A stretch of 64,000 nt of DNA from Spirodela intermedia (taxonomy: Eukaryota > Streptophyta > Magnoliopsida > Alismatales > Araceae), in assembly GCA_902729315.2 (NCBI GenBank), contig LR746264.1, positions 2,093,378-2,157,377 on the forward strand. Reading direction: 5' to 3'. A program made the translations under genes and the position numbers. This document shows, piece by piece, positions 12,300-24,012 of this stretch (position 1 is its first letter; each line of letters starts with the position of its first letter). A model generated the notes under the pieces. It made no database searches, was not told where the DNA came from, and saw only the letters and a program-made list of their open reading frames with translations.

Positions 12300-12660
12300 G
12301 TTCTGCAAATACTAAGTTAATTTGTTTGGGGGTAGTTCTACAAATACTAATATGTTTTGGCTTTACTTTAAATTCAGTACTACGTATGGGAAGGTAAGCG
12401 GGAAGGTTAGATGCGAGGGAGGGGACAGATATACCAAACTTAATATCTTACGGTTTTATTTAAGTTAAAGCCGATGTTTCAGGACAAGGAGGGAAAGTAG
12501 CGTCCGGAGAGCATATATACAAATATTAAGATATATTAGGTTCAATGTAAATTCAGTACTACATTAGAAGGCAGGGAACGGAAAGGCATACAAATGTACA
12601 TAGTTTGTGGGTTTATGTTAAATTAACGCCTACGTTTGGAAGGTAGGAGAGGGGAAGCCA
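12300..12660 (-). repeat. Right array of the foldback-like structure, inverted
   Basis: Three to four diverged units, each in the reverse orientation of the 10765-11110 units. They include ACAAATA(C/T)TAA, TTTA..TTAAATTCAGTACTAC-like, and G(G)AAGG(T/C)A(G)G blocks. The array ends within a few bases of the GC-rich start of the PPR-DYW pseudogene. Confidence 0.5.
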
Positions 12661-12789
12661 CGATGGCGAGAGCCGGCGGGGCCGCCGAGGAGAGAGAAAA
12701 TGCGACTTTTCGCCGCTTTCGGCCACCGCCCCTTCTCCGCCGGCGGCAGAAGACCCTCCTTCCTCCTTCTCCATTCCCTCTTCCTGTGA

Positions 12790-14786
12790 GAGGAGCTTTC
12801 TTCCCACCGTCCCGGAGAAGAAGAAGAACCCTTCTTCCCCTCTGCTGACCCATCATCGGATGAAGAAGTCAAGCTCCCTCCATTCCCCCCCCGGCCGGCG
12901 GACTACGCCGCCGCCTTTCAGGTCATCCTCACCCGGCGGGGCAGCGGCGGTGGCGCCTCCCTCCGGCAGGGGCGGCAGCTCCATGCCCACCTCGTCCTCC
13001 GGGGCCTCACCCCCACCGCCTACCTCGCCGCCAAGATGGTCGCCATGTACTGTGGATCGGGGGATTTCTGCTCTGCAACTCTTCTCTTCCACCAGGTGCT
13101 CGACCCATCTGCTCGCCTCTACAATGCCCTCATCAGAGGGCACTCCCTCTTCGGGGCGCACGAAGAGATCCTCCCCCTCTTTTACCGGATGCATTCAATG
13201 GGTCTCCAGCCTGACCACTTCACCTTCCCCTTTGTCCTCAAGTGCTGCGCCAACCTCGAGGCTGTATTCATGGGGAGATCTGTGGATGCTTTGTGCTCGA
13301 GGCTGGGCCTGGAAGTTGATATCCACATCTCCACCTCTCTCATCGACATGTACGTGAAGTGCAGCAACGTTCCTGATGCCCGCCGCCTGTTCGAGCTGGT
13401 TCCCTTCAGGGATGTCTCCACCTGGAACGCGCTCATCGCGGGGTACATGAAGACTTGCGAAATCAGAGTTGCAGAGGAGCTGTTCGGAAAAATGCCCGAG
13501 AGGAACATCGTCTCGTGGACCGCCATGATTTCCGGGTATACTCAGAATGGGCTCGCAGACCGTGCGCTGGCTCTGTTTGAGGAGATGATGGGAGAGGGGA
13601 GCGACGTTAAACCCAACTGGGTCACCATCATGAGTGTTCTTCCGGCCTGTGCCAACTCTTCTGCCTTGGAATATGAGGAGAAGATTCATAAATTTGCTAG
13701 CTCGGTGGGGTTGGAAAGAAATCCTTGCGTCTGCATTGCGCTGGTGGCTATGTACGCCAGGTGTGGAAGCCTCCTAAAGGCTCGCAGCTGCTTTGACCAG
13801 TTAAGGGATGGTGACAGGGATGTGGTCGCTTGGAACACCATGATCACCGGGTACTCTCTCCATGGACGGGGAGCAGATGCTTTATCCACGTTTGATGATA
13901 TGGTGAAATCGGGAACACCGCCTAATGAGATCAGTTTCATTGGCTTGCTCTCTGGGTGTAGCCACTCGGGCTTAGTTGACGTGGGCCTGAAGTATTTCAA
14001 TGCCATGGAGAGCCTCTACTCTGTGAAACCGAGGTTGCAGCATTATGCCTGTGTTGTTGACCTTCTGGGCAGAGCAGGGCGGCATGCCCATTGAGCCGGG
14101 GCCCAGTGTTTGGGGCGCACTGCTGGCAGCCTGTCGGTGGCACCGTAAGCTTGAGATTGGAGAGATTGCAGCAGAGAAACTGTTCGAATTGGAGCCTGGA
14201 AACACTGGGAATTTCGTGCTGCTTTCCAACATGTACGCAGAGGGTAGAAGGTGGCAGGCAGTGGATTCATTGAGAGCTGCTGTAAAAGATAAGAGCATGC
14301 CAAAGAACCCGGGTTGCAGTTGGATCGAACTTCATGGGAGAGTCCATTCTTTTCTTAATGGAGATACGTCTCACCCGCAGGTGGCAGAGATATATGGCGC
14401 TCCTGGAAGAGCTCCTTAGGAGGATCAGGGAAGCTGGATATGTGCCCAACACAGCTGCGGTTCTTCATGATGTGAGTGAAGAGGAGGAGTTTAATTTGAT
14501 GACCCATAACAAGAAGCTGGCTGTTCCATTTGGGCTTCTTCATATGGCTCCTGGTACTGTTATCAGGGTAACAAAGAATCTGAGGATTTGTGACGATTGC
14601 CATGCAGCCTTTACGTGCATTTCAGTTGCCTCTGGTAGGGAAATTATTGTGAGGGATATCAATAGATTCCAGAACAATGGAAAGAAATGGCTGCTTTTGG
14701 GCTTTCTTACACGCTCTGTTTTCCACTCACCAGGGAGAAAATGCTCTGGATTTGTGACGACCACGCTTTGGCCATATTCAGAATGA
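12790..14786 (+). pseudogene. PPR-DYW protein pseudogene
   Basis: A PLS-class PPR protein is readable across three frames. Frame 1 (about 12790-14094) carries GRQLHAHLVLRGL, the PPR repeats, and ends in VVDLLGRAG. A deletion near 14080 then shifts the frame: MPIEPGPSVWGALLAACR through PGCSWIELHGRVHSFLNGDTSHPQ resumes at about 14084. A second shift near 14396 leads to ALLEELLRRIREAGYVPNTAAVLHDV and the DYW deaminase-like domain. That domain has decayed. The HxE position reads HNK, so the catalytic glutamate is gone. CDDCH remains, but the terminal DYW tripeptide is lost. In frame 1 no ATG occurs between a stop at 12787 and 13036, while an ATG at 12663 is in another frame, so the 5' end may also be broken. 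Intact relatives perform C-to-U RNA editing in organelles. Confidence 0.85.
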
Positions 14787-14789
14787 TCA

Positions 14790-15950
14790 TATAGATTGAG
14801 CATAAATTATCGTAGAAGATGTCTGCTAATTCCATCAGTTTTCAGATGTTGAGCTCCTATTCAGTGACTGCCAGTTTGGATAACTTAAGTATATAAGATA
14901 ACATCGTGTGCACAAGAAAAAAGTTTTTCTGATAAAGATTTCAAATGCATCACTCGCTGCTCTACATATGAAGTTTATATCAACTGAGGATGATCAGTGT
15001 TCTGGTTTACTGCTGGGTCTGACACGCTTTTCATTGCTGGTCGCAGGTAGCAGACCACAACTTGGGATTTCTGTTGGATTTCATGGATCTTCATGGTTTA
15101 GTCCTGCATTCAAGCTGGATCTAGTGAGATGTTTCTAGCCTCCATTTCTTAAAGTATTTCTTATGTTTCCCAGTTTCAATAACGGATTCCAGAGGATGAG
15201 AGTCCTGCTCCTTGGTGATTTGATTTGAATGGGTATAAAGTTTTTAACGTGTTCATATCTCATACTAAGAAAAAGTAAAAGTTTTCATGAGTTCTAGGTT
15301 GAGATATTTACTAAAGATATCTCTAATCAGCGAAGGCAATTCCAAATTAGATCCTATCCCAAAAACTTAGTGGCTCTTAAAGGTCGTTGCAACAATATAT
15401 CTCGATGATGTGAGTTTGAGCTTCTGGGTGATGCACTTCTGATCTAAGCCTGATGTGATCGGAGAGATGGAGTTTAATAGGTGAGATGTGCGCCCAAACA
15501 GAGATGCCACTGCAGTTGTCCTTCCAAATCAGCAATACGGCTGTTTTAAAGGTTAGTCTCCCTGTTGTTGACAAACAGAGCCATTTTTTTGTGAAATCTC
15601 CTATTGTTATTGAAGATTCGAGCTGTAATGTTCTGTTTACGTGCTCCTAAATTTTAATAGCTTCAACCATTCTAATCACCATAACGAGCTTGTGATATAC
15701 AGTGGTTGGTTCCCTGCATATTTTCACAGAATGCATCTACTGTTTAAAGATAATTCCTCTGACAGGACTCTTGCCGGCTTTCATAGTGGATATTTCCGAA
15801 CAGTGTTAGAAGTGCGTCCTAGGAGATGTGATGAAAAGCTTCAATGCCTTCACTCTAGTTATTTCCTGACCAACTTTAGTCTTGAAATTCCAATCCCATA
15901 GCGCTATATAGTCTCTATCTAGATCTACTCGATGCCAGAAAATAACACTT
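14790..15950. other. Intergenic
   Basis: AT-rich sequence with scattered short ORFs, none with a recognisable domain. No tRNA, rRNA or element termini were seen. Confidence 0.4.
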
Positions 15951-15954
15951 TGAA

Positions 15955-16990
15955 GGAGAAGCCATATATGTGGAGACATTGATTAAGGGAGGCTTGAAAC
16001 TCCTCCTTACTTTGTAAGGCATAGGGTGTTAATTGTTTTGGATTCACAGGGTAGTTCTTGTTCTATATCAGTGTGAGTAGGGATGGCTCTGGTCTCAGAA
16101 CTGGTTCCTCGATGACTATCTATATTGTAGCAATTTATGGATCATTCTCTTACCACCTTAGCAACAAGGTGAGGTGGTTGATCTAAACTTCACTGAAGTC
16201 AATATCAATAGTTTACATTGAAGAGTCTTCCATGAAACTTTATATATTTATTGTACGATTTTCCTGCATTCTTCACTTCATTACTTGAAAGAGGCATCAC
16301 CGAATGTCAAATGAACGGTGGGCTTGGACATAAGTAACCTAGAACTTCATCTAGTAGCTTTAAATTCCTTTGAAAGACTAATATTTACACGATAGAGTCT
16401 CAGCCTTATAAGGTCATTTAGCAACAGATTTATGAAAATTTCTATTTTTCTTGTTTGTATGTGTCTTGGAAATTTTTCTCTTCCCTTGAAAGAATTCTTC
16501 CCCATTTACTGGCTCTTTCTGGGGTTTGAGCGTTAATTCAGTAATTTTCTTTTGTATTTTCTTACCAGGTTGCAAAACTTCAGAATAACGTTTTGTAGGT
16601 ATGGCTGCTATATATATATATATATATATATATGGATATATATATATGGATATGTAGCGAGAGAGGGATAGAGAGACTAACTTTATAATTTTCTATTCAA
16701 ACGTGAAAGAAAATGAAAAGGATTTTTGAAAAACTGCAAGAGAATTAGTAGCTGTATCATTCACTTCAAGAGAAAAATATGGCTATCCTTTCCAGTAGAA
16801 GAAGACTTGATTTTTCCCCCCATCAAAAGATTCCACTTTGATCCAACCTTCTTGCAAAAAACATCTTGACAATTTTCTACTTTCTTGGACCTTTTATTGA
16901 ATCATTTCTCTTTTAAGAAATAGATTAAGCCCATGATTCCCATGATTAAGCCCCTATTAGCAGCCTAAAAAATAGATGCTGGTTCTTTGG
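15955..16990 (+). repeat. Duplicated intergenic block, copy A
   Basis: Three stretches match the 18112-19190 block in the same order and orientation. These are the ATTGATTAAG...GACTTGAAA-like start through TAGCAATTTATGGATCATTCTC and GATCTAAACTT; the ATTACTTGAA(A)GA...TGAATGTCAAATGAAC stretch; and ATGATTAAGCCCCTAT...TTCTTTG(G/A)TAGAATGAT. Spacing differs because each copy has its own insertions. A (TA)n run lies at about 16604-16645. Confidence 0.6.
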
Positions 16991-16999
16991 TAGAATGAT

Positions 17000-17823
17000 C
17001 ATGGATGATTTGTGACAAAATGATTAGAAATGAAGAGGAAGAATGATACTATTTGACTAAGTGTATGTTAAAGGATTTTGACAAGCAAACACTAAGAATG
17101 ATAAAATATGATAGCCCTCTCAAGAAAATATATCTTTATCTTGCAACAAGAATTTATTATTTATCTTCTCAAAGATATAAGAAAAATTGCATGTAAAGCA
17201 ACACATATTATAATAGATCTAAACACAGATTCAATGGTATATGCATTGAGTGTAATTAGTTAATTTATGCATAAACCAAAAGAAAGACACTTATTTGTAG
17301 CTTGTAGAACATGACACAATGTAGAGGAAAAACCAGAGGAAGGTATTTTCTTTTAGAACAATACAACATATAGATGTCAATTATGTAGATTAACATTAGG
17401 TTATTGCACTTTCTTTGATAGTAATCTTGTGATATGACAAAGCAAGAAAAAAAACATGGTAACACAATCAAATGAAGATTATGAATTTTGAGTAATATCC
17501 CAAAAGTGTATGTGAACTACTTTTGTAAAAAATATTTAGAAGACATGAAGTAAGTGTGATGATTTTATTAACTATATTATGATAACAAGTCTATAATTAA
17601 TATGACACATCATGTGGTATAATATGATTGTTCAAAATATATTGAGATTGATTGTCACTTTATCAAAGAAAAAACTTGAAAATGGTTTAGTTTGTATGCC
17701 TTATTGTGTCAACATAGAATCAACTTTTAAACATCCATACAAAAGGGTTGAGCTGTCTAGCATTCAAGAATCTCATTTACATGTTGAGAATGAATAACAT
17801 CTATTCTCTAGCTTGAGGGAAAA
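17000..17823 (+). mobile_element. Degenerate Ty1/Copia polyprotein 3' end (RNase H region)
   Basis: Conceptual translation across stops and shifts gives Copia-like landmarks: VISQFMHKPKERHL (about 17255), SGYCTFLG-like residues (about 17398), a K(K)KNMV-like run, and CHFIKEKLENGLVCMPY (about 17655-17705). A purine-rich tract GCTTGAGGGAAAA directly precedes the LTR at 17824. Only the distal pol part is present, and it cannot encode an enzyme. Upstream pol, gag and a 5' LTR are not recognisable. Confidence 0.65.
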
Positions 17824-18108
17824 TGTTGAAACATAAGAAAGTGTCTTTTTTCTCTCTTACTTTTATTTATTATAATTTTACTTTTCTTTTATTGTATCTC
17901 TATTTTTCAACTTTATTTGATTCAATCCAACTTATTGGAAATTGACCCTACCCAATGTAAACCATTGATTTTGGTATATAAATACTAGACCTTGATTTAC
18001 CCTTAAGTGTATTGAATCATTCTTTCTTGTCTCCACTTGAGTCTCAAGAAGAAAGTGATTTAGGGTTCTTCCTTCTCCAATGTTTGGCTGAGAAACTCTC
18101 TTTCAACA
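17824..18108 (+). mobile_element. Copia 3' LTR
   Basis: The 285-bp segment begins TGTTGAAACA and ends TTTCAACA, the usual TG...CA LTR termini extended as an inverted TGTTG/CAACA pair. A polypurine tract precedes it. It contains a TATA-like TATATAAATACTAG at about 17975. It forms the junction with block copy B of the flanking duplication. Confidence 0.7.
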
Positions 18109-18111
18109 CTT

Positions 18112-19190
18112 TCAAATGGGAGCCATATATAAGTAGCATATCATGAAGTATTGATTAAGAAGACTTGAAATCCCTTCTTCACATGACGTTAAGGTTAATG
18201 TTTGTTGGATTCCCATGGTATTCTTGTTCTCTCTTTATCATCAGTGTACATAGGAATGATTCTATTCTTGCAATTTGTTCTTTGATGATTATCTATATCA
18301 TAGCAATTTATGGATCATTCTCATACTGCCTTAGCAATAAGGTGAGATGTTGATCTAAACTTTACTTTAAAAAAGTTAATATCAATAATTTAAATTTTAA
18401 AAGGTAAAATTTCTTTGATGTCCATTGGAAAGATAATCTTCCATCTTAAAAGGTCTTGTTTTTATTGAGGCTACTCCAATCCAATGCTTCATAACATTCA
18501 GTTTCATTTTTCCCTTAAACCTTCCTTTTAATTGCTGACTATATTGAGTGTATATAAGAACATGAATTGATTGCATTCCATCATGTTTCTCCTTTCAATA
18601 GGATTCTATGGTTAATAATTACTTTCAGTTATGATGTCCTAGATAAAAAAAAAAAAGAGAATTTAAATAATTCAATTGTTGGTACAAGCAAGTTCAAGGT
18701 TACCTGTCAATTTTGTTCACGTCTCAAAGAATTTAGGTAAAGATAGAGAACATGAAAAGTAAGAGATTGAAGCTTTGGAGTTTGAGCACTATATATTTTA
18801 TGTGCAACATGAATCATAAAAGTGTGAAATAAAAATAAAATATATGCATTTATGATTTCTAAGTCCTATTAATGATGGTAATAATGGATTTCATGCTCAG
18901 CTATAATTTTCAAACTTACTTCCTTCGTCTCTACATAAAGACCACCCATTGGAGATACCTGAGCCTCATCAACCAAGCCATAGTACTTGAAGAATTTGTT
19001 CAGAATCTTTGAAGAGTTTTCCATAAAGCTTTATGTATTTGTCGTCTGATCTTCCTGCGTTCTTCGCTTCATTACTTGAAGAGACATTGCTGAATGTCAA
19101 ATGAACATTTCCCTTTTAAGACATTTTCATGATTAAGCCCCTATGAGCGTCATGAAAGAAAAGGCACCCATTCTTTGATAGAATGATGCA
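18112..19190 (+). repeat. Duplicated intergenic block, copy B
   Basis: This is the partner of 15955-16990, starting just after the Copia LTR. About 600 bp at roughly 18400-19000 has no counterpart in copy A. Identity is moderate, so the duplication is old. Confidence 0.6.
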
Positions 19191-19199
19191 ACGAGTTTC

Positions 19200-20250
19200 T
19201 TTGGTTAGATTATAAGATCTTGTTCTTGAGCTTAAAGGTACTTCATTGTATTGTTGTTGGATTCACTTTACCTTATCTTTCAGCTTGTTACTACAATTTT
19301 ATCCATATAATTAATGGGTTGTCTCCTAGGGCATTTTTTCTACATTTCATGAGGCCTCCATGAATGCTTGGAAGAAACTGCAGGTGCATCACTGGAGATT
19401 AGGCTGGGACTGCCTACCCCTTAACACTCTTTTACATATTCCCCGTATACTCGTTTAAATCAAGCCAACGCAGAAGCTTGAGCTTCGTCTATCCCTTAAT
19501 GCATCATCTTCTTCAATCTCCTCTGCACAAGGCCCCTCTGAGAGAGAAGAGAGAGAGCGAGAGAGAGAGAGAGAAGGGTGGCGCTGTGACCATAACCCAT
19601 CCGGGACTGATGTGGATGGAAGATGACGGTGGAGACACAGCTTTAGAGTGGAAACGGAGGGAGAGGTGTGCCCACCAAGTGGAGAAAACAGTTGTTCAGT
19701 ATATAAGCAATAGCGACCAATGCACGATGCTAAATCGTTACACCATTCAAATCAAGCGAAGGGGAAGATAACATGGTGGAGGCCCCAGCCGCACTAATAA
19801 TTCTGTCCTTTAGGAGGGGCATATCGTCGAACAAAAGGCGGGCATAATGGGCCACCGGCCTCTGGCACATGGGGGGACCCTCCGCCGCCGTCCGACAACC
19901 CACAGGCAGCTGTCCCCCAGCAACACCTCACATGCTCCCCCCGCCGTCTTCGGGTGCAATCCTTTTCTATCCACAGTATCATGTATCCTGCGTTCCTCAA
20001 CTGGGAAAGGGAAGAGAGCCCCATGACATCGCAAAAGTCGCAATCTTTACACGGACAAGGCCACAAACACACGAAGAGATTGGATGGTATGGATCGCGTT
20101 AGTCATGGGAAGAGATTACGGATAGTTTTAGGTTAAAGACGGCGTCTCCTTTATCTGGGTTTCTCTATTTCTCTTGTTCTTTCACTCTCTCTCTATCTCT
20201 CTAAGTCTCGCCCTCTGTGTTCCACTGGGTCCTCTCAGGGGGGGCGTAGA
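19200..20250. other. Intergenic with GA/CT runs
   Basis: GA-rich runs lie at about 19538-19575 and CT-rich runs at about 20183-20205. A GC-rich patch at 19800-20000 has open frames on both strands but no recognisable domain. It may be 3' flanking DNA of the minus-strand glycosylase exon. Confidence 0.35.
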
Positions 20251-20263
20251 GAGAGGGAGAGAG

Positions 20264-20569
20264 CTATGGAGTGGGGGCGGTGGGTGGGGTGGTGGCGGTA
20301 GCGGTGGTGGCGCAGTTGGGCTGGATTAATTGGCGGTGGCGTGGGCAGGAGAGAAGGTGGTCGTTGGTGAGGCCAGCCGCCTGCATGAAGGAGTGGATGA
20401 CGGCGGAGCCGGCAAAGCGGAAGCCCCTGCGCACCATGTCCTTACTGATGGCCTCGGATTTGGAGGTCTTCACCGGAATATTCCGGCAGCTGCTGTACCG
20501 GGTGGAAATGGGCCGGTGGTTCACGAAGCCCCAGAAGTACTCATCCAGCGATCCGACCTCCTTCCTAAC
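20264..20569 (-). CDS. DNA-3-methyladenine glycosylase I (TAG family), terminal exon only
   Basis: The exon begins after a TTGCAG acceptor and reads VRKEVGSLDEYFWGFVNH, then RPISTRYSSCRNIPVKTSKS, EAISKDMVRRGFRF and VIHSFMQAAGLTNDHLLSC, ending at a stop at 20264-20266. These are hallmarks of the C-terminal half of TAG-type glycosylases, which remove 3-methyladenine from DNA. The N-terminal exons, with the conserved RCxW and HDxEWG motifs, should lie at higher coordinates on this strand. I cannot find them before the GME gene at 24 kb. Either the introns are long and the exons cryptic to me, or this is an orphan exon. The last 20 residues are Thr/Pro/Ala-rich and unlike the family. The reading frame itself is intact. 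Confidence 0.7.
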   Translation of the reverse strand, partial: VRKEVGSLDEYFWGFVNHRPISTRYSSCRNIPVKTSKSEAISKDMVRRGFRFAGSAVIHSFMQAAGLTNDHLLSCPRHRQLIQPNCATTATATTPPTAPTP

Positions 20570-20579
20570 CTGCAAGTCC

Positions 20580-23120
20580 GTAGAAAACCTTAATCATTTC
20601 TCAGATAAAGAAAGACCAGTTCTTCGCTCTTCAGCGCCATTACGACTAGCATTCTTTCCTTACAGCTCATAATTTCTATGAAGGAAAGAGGTCTGAAACT
20701 GCTGAATCTCATGCGTAAATACAAGTATCGTCGACGGTATTTCTATTACACGATGATTAGTTTCTGATTGAAATTTGCAAAATTCCGTTAGGAAGACGTA
20801 TATCGATCGAGAGGGACAGAGCTCCTATTAATAGAAATGATTAGGTTTTTTAAATCGTGTGTTCATGTCTGTCATTAGACTAATGCCATCAAAATTTCAA
20901 AGAAAAAAAGAGAGAATTCTCCAAAAATAGCTTGAAGATAAAATCCTATTTTTAGAAAGAAACTTTATAATAGTCAACAACATTAGTCAACAACTACAAC
21001 CAGCCCTTTTTCTTTTAGCTATTGGGTTATTAAAAACCCAATATCATCATTAGAGATGGTGATTAAAGGATGAACTTAGGTTTTGGCAATCATTTCTGGT
21101 TGGTAACCAAAGTTTATATTTGATGATTTTACACAGCATGCATGGATGCATGCATTTGATGGCTACTATGTTTCAAGGGAGAGTACACGTTTTAAGGGAT
21201 GGCTTCATTGAGGCCACAACGTTGGTTTTGTCCTTGCTTTATGATGTATGACATCTAGTCTGTTCTTCATGTCACTTTTGCTAAAAAACATCATCATATT
21301 GTTTAAATTTTTTACCAACATTGAAACTATACATGATAAATAACATGTACTTTGTGATGAAGTTAGTAAAAATAATGGAAATTTTGTTAATAAAGCGGAG
21401 TAGCCACATGTGCTAAAATATTACAAATATCAATGTTTTCTAGTTATTAGTAATCCAAGTTCTTCAGCTAGCGATTTGCAAAATTGAAATGAGTGCTTAG
21501 TGTTGTGGAATTCAAACATCTCTTTTTCTTTGTATGTTCTTGTCAGAATAAATAAACATGAGTAATTTTGACCTAGCTCTCTTTCCCAAATAAACTTGAT
21601 AATTTCTTAAGGCCAAGCTAAATCAAATATATTATATTTTAGATAATTAAAAATTATACAATAAAGTAAGTTATTGATGAGGACCGTTTTTATCATAAAA
21701 TGTTGTCATAGTTGAAAATGGATGAAAAATAGTATCATTTGTTTAATAGAACTTTGTTTCTTCTTCTTTTTTTGGCTCAAATTAAATTCACTATTTACAA
21801 CCATTATTCTCATGGTGATTTTAAAATAAAGTAATGTAAATCCCTTGGCATAATGGTTTTTCCACATATCAATTCATGGATAGCATAGGCATAAATGTAA
21901 TAATGTAAGAGGGAAAGTGCAACATAAAATATTAAAAAAAAAACTATGGACTAATCATTAGTAGGGTATTGATAGAAGCATAACCTAATCATACCTAACA
22001 TTTGATGCTCATCTAGATAGAAGTAACTAGCTCTATGAAGCCCTTGGATTGTTGACTTCTTTTGGGCTTCTATGGCCCAATCATTCACAAGGTTTATGTT
22101 GGGTAGGGTTTTTGACTCTAGGAAAATAATATTTTACTAAAATTATCAAAGTGAAAATGGGAGCTACATTTATTTTTATTTTTTATAATAATTTAATGGT
22201 ACAAGCTACTTTAACTAATGTAGATAGATCATAAGATCCTTGAAGGAATTTAGATCGGTATACGCCAACTATGAATACGTGTTCATTAGATCCTCTCTAA
22301 AAATATGGCTCATGTATGCAAATCCCTGGAGAGGAAAAAGAGGAAGAACAAGAAGTCGACGTCATCCAAAGATGGAATAGACCACTTGAGCCGCTCTGAA
22401 CCCAACATTTTTATGGATATTTCTTAAAAGAATTAGAAGATGAACAAAAAGTGAGATATATAGCGGTGGACGAAGAAGTCCAAACCCATGTGTTCTTCAC
22501 CCCATCACATCCCATCTGCTTCAAAGTGGTCCACAGAAAATGGCATAAAAGGAGGGGAGTACCCTTCAATCCAAAGACTTAGACAATAAAAGGACAAGGA
22601 TCTATCTTCAAGTGGAGACCCTTTGCTGTGATCAGTGGCTCAATATGAACTGTCTAGTGTGTGGCTCTTGAGTATCCCATGGATATAATAATGCCTCATC
22701 ATAATAGATGCCAAGCTTATCTTTACTATGTGGCTGTATGAGAGAGAGGATGGAAGGGGGGGCTACCACATGGTTGATTATGAGTATTTTAATGAAATGA
22801 AGCATAGATTCTAAGCATGGTTGAAGATTGGACTAAAGTTGGGAATCATTAAGAGCTCCAAGGTGTAACAGAAAAGTGTACTTAAGGGCTCCATATCGGC
22901 TAAGTTAAATATCCCAATCCCAAAAAAGTAATAAAAATAAGTTATATATTTGATATAATTTATGGGCAATGATGTCGTCACTCACCTCGTCTCTGTATCT
23001 ATCCACACCACGTGGACAACAAGTTAACTAGATGATGGTACTCATTTATTTTATTAAAGAGGGAATTTATTTTATTTTATTTTATTGGGATTGGGATATT
23101 TGACTGTATACCTATAGTTT
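20580..23120. other. AT-rich intergenic DNA, 2.5 kb
   Basis: No recognisable exons, RNA genes or element termini. It could contain long introns of the glycosylase gene, but no conserved exon was seen. Confidence 0.35.
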
Positions 23121-23140
23121 TTATTGAAATTTAATAGGAG

Positions 23141-23205
<65 letters not shown>

Positions 23206-23206
23206 T
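23141..23206. repeat. Compound (CT)n-(CA)n microsatellite
   Basis: A CT run of about 17 units is followed by about 14 CA units. Further CT-rich runs follow near 23520-23592. Confidence 0.95.
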
Positions 23207-23813
23207 CTCTCTCTTTGTGTCTCTCGGGCCCATATCCTGTACTGTACAAGTAGTTTTTCGGCTGTTTGCTTCGGAGGCTTTACGCCACTCCCCTTCACAT
23301 GGCCCATTCCAGTGTTTTGTCACCTATCTGGGAATGAAGACCGGGAGAGGAGAAGCCCCTTGCGTGGACCGGCTTCTTTCCCCAGATGGAAGGGCACGCC
23401 GCCGCCGCCGCCGCCGTCCAAGTAGATAAGCCTCCTCGTGCTCCTCTCCTTGGCTCCTACCGCTCTACCTCCCTCCACCCTCAGCCTCATCCGGACGCGA
23501 GATATTCGAAGGTAGATACTCTCTCTCTCTCTCATCAATAAAAAGCTAAACAGCCACTGTCTGTCTGTCTCTGTCTCTCTCTCTCTCTCTCTATGGCCCT
23601 CTAGATGGAAGTGAAAATGGTCCATGAATTCACGGAGTTTCTGAAACAAACAAGGAAAGAGAGAGATGCAGGCCTAAAAAAGGCCAAAAAGGCAACAAAA
23701 AAAGAAGCTCATCAAAGAAAATCTGGGGGATGAGCTCAACAGTGCATCGCCACAAAATGACAGTTAAATGGGAAATTCATCAACATTGTAACAGGAAATC
23801 CAGTGAATTCAAC

Positions 23814-23818
<5 letters not shown>

Positions 23819-23856
<38 letters not shown>
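23819..23856. repeat. (GA)n microsatellite downstream of GME
   Basis: About 18 GA units, some 160 bp beyond the GME stop codon in the direction of GME transcription. They may lie in its 3' untranslated region. Confidence 0.9.
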
Positions 23857-23861
<5 letters not shown>

Positions 23862-24012
23862 CCAGGTTCCCAGTGAATATATGGAGGTATTGAAGCTTGG
23901 AAGGAGGGGGCTCTCATAACCAATCATCTCTGTGGTCCTCAAGGCGGAGCTCTGCAGAGGTGAGCAGCGGTGCACTGTGCCAAGTGCCGCCGCCGCCGCC
24001 GTTGCCGCCGCC

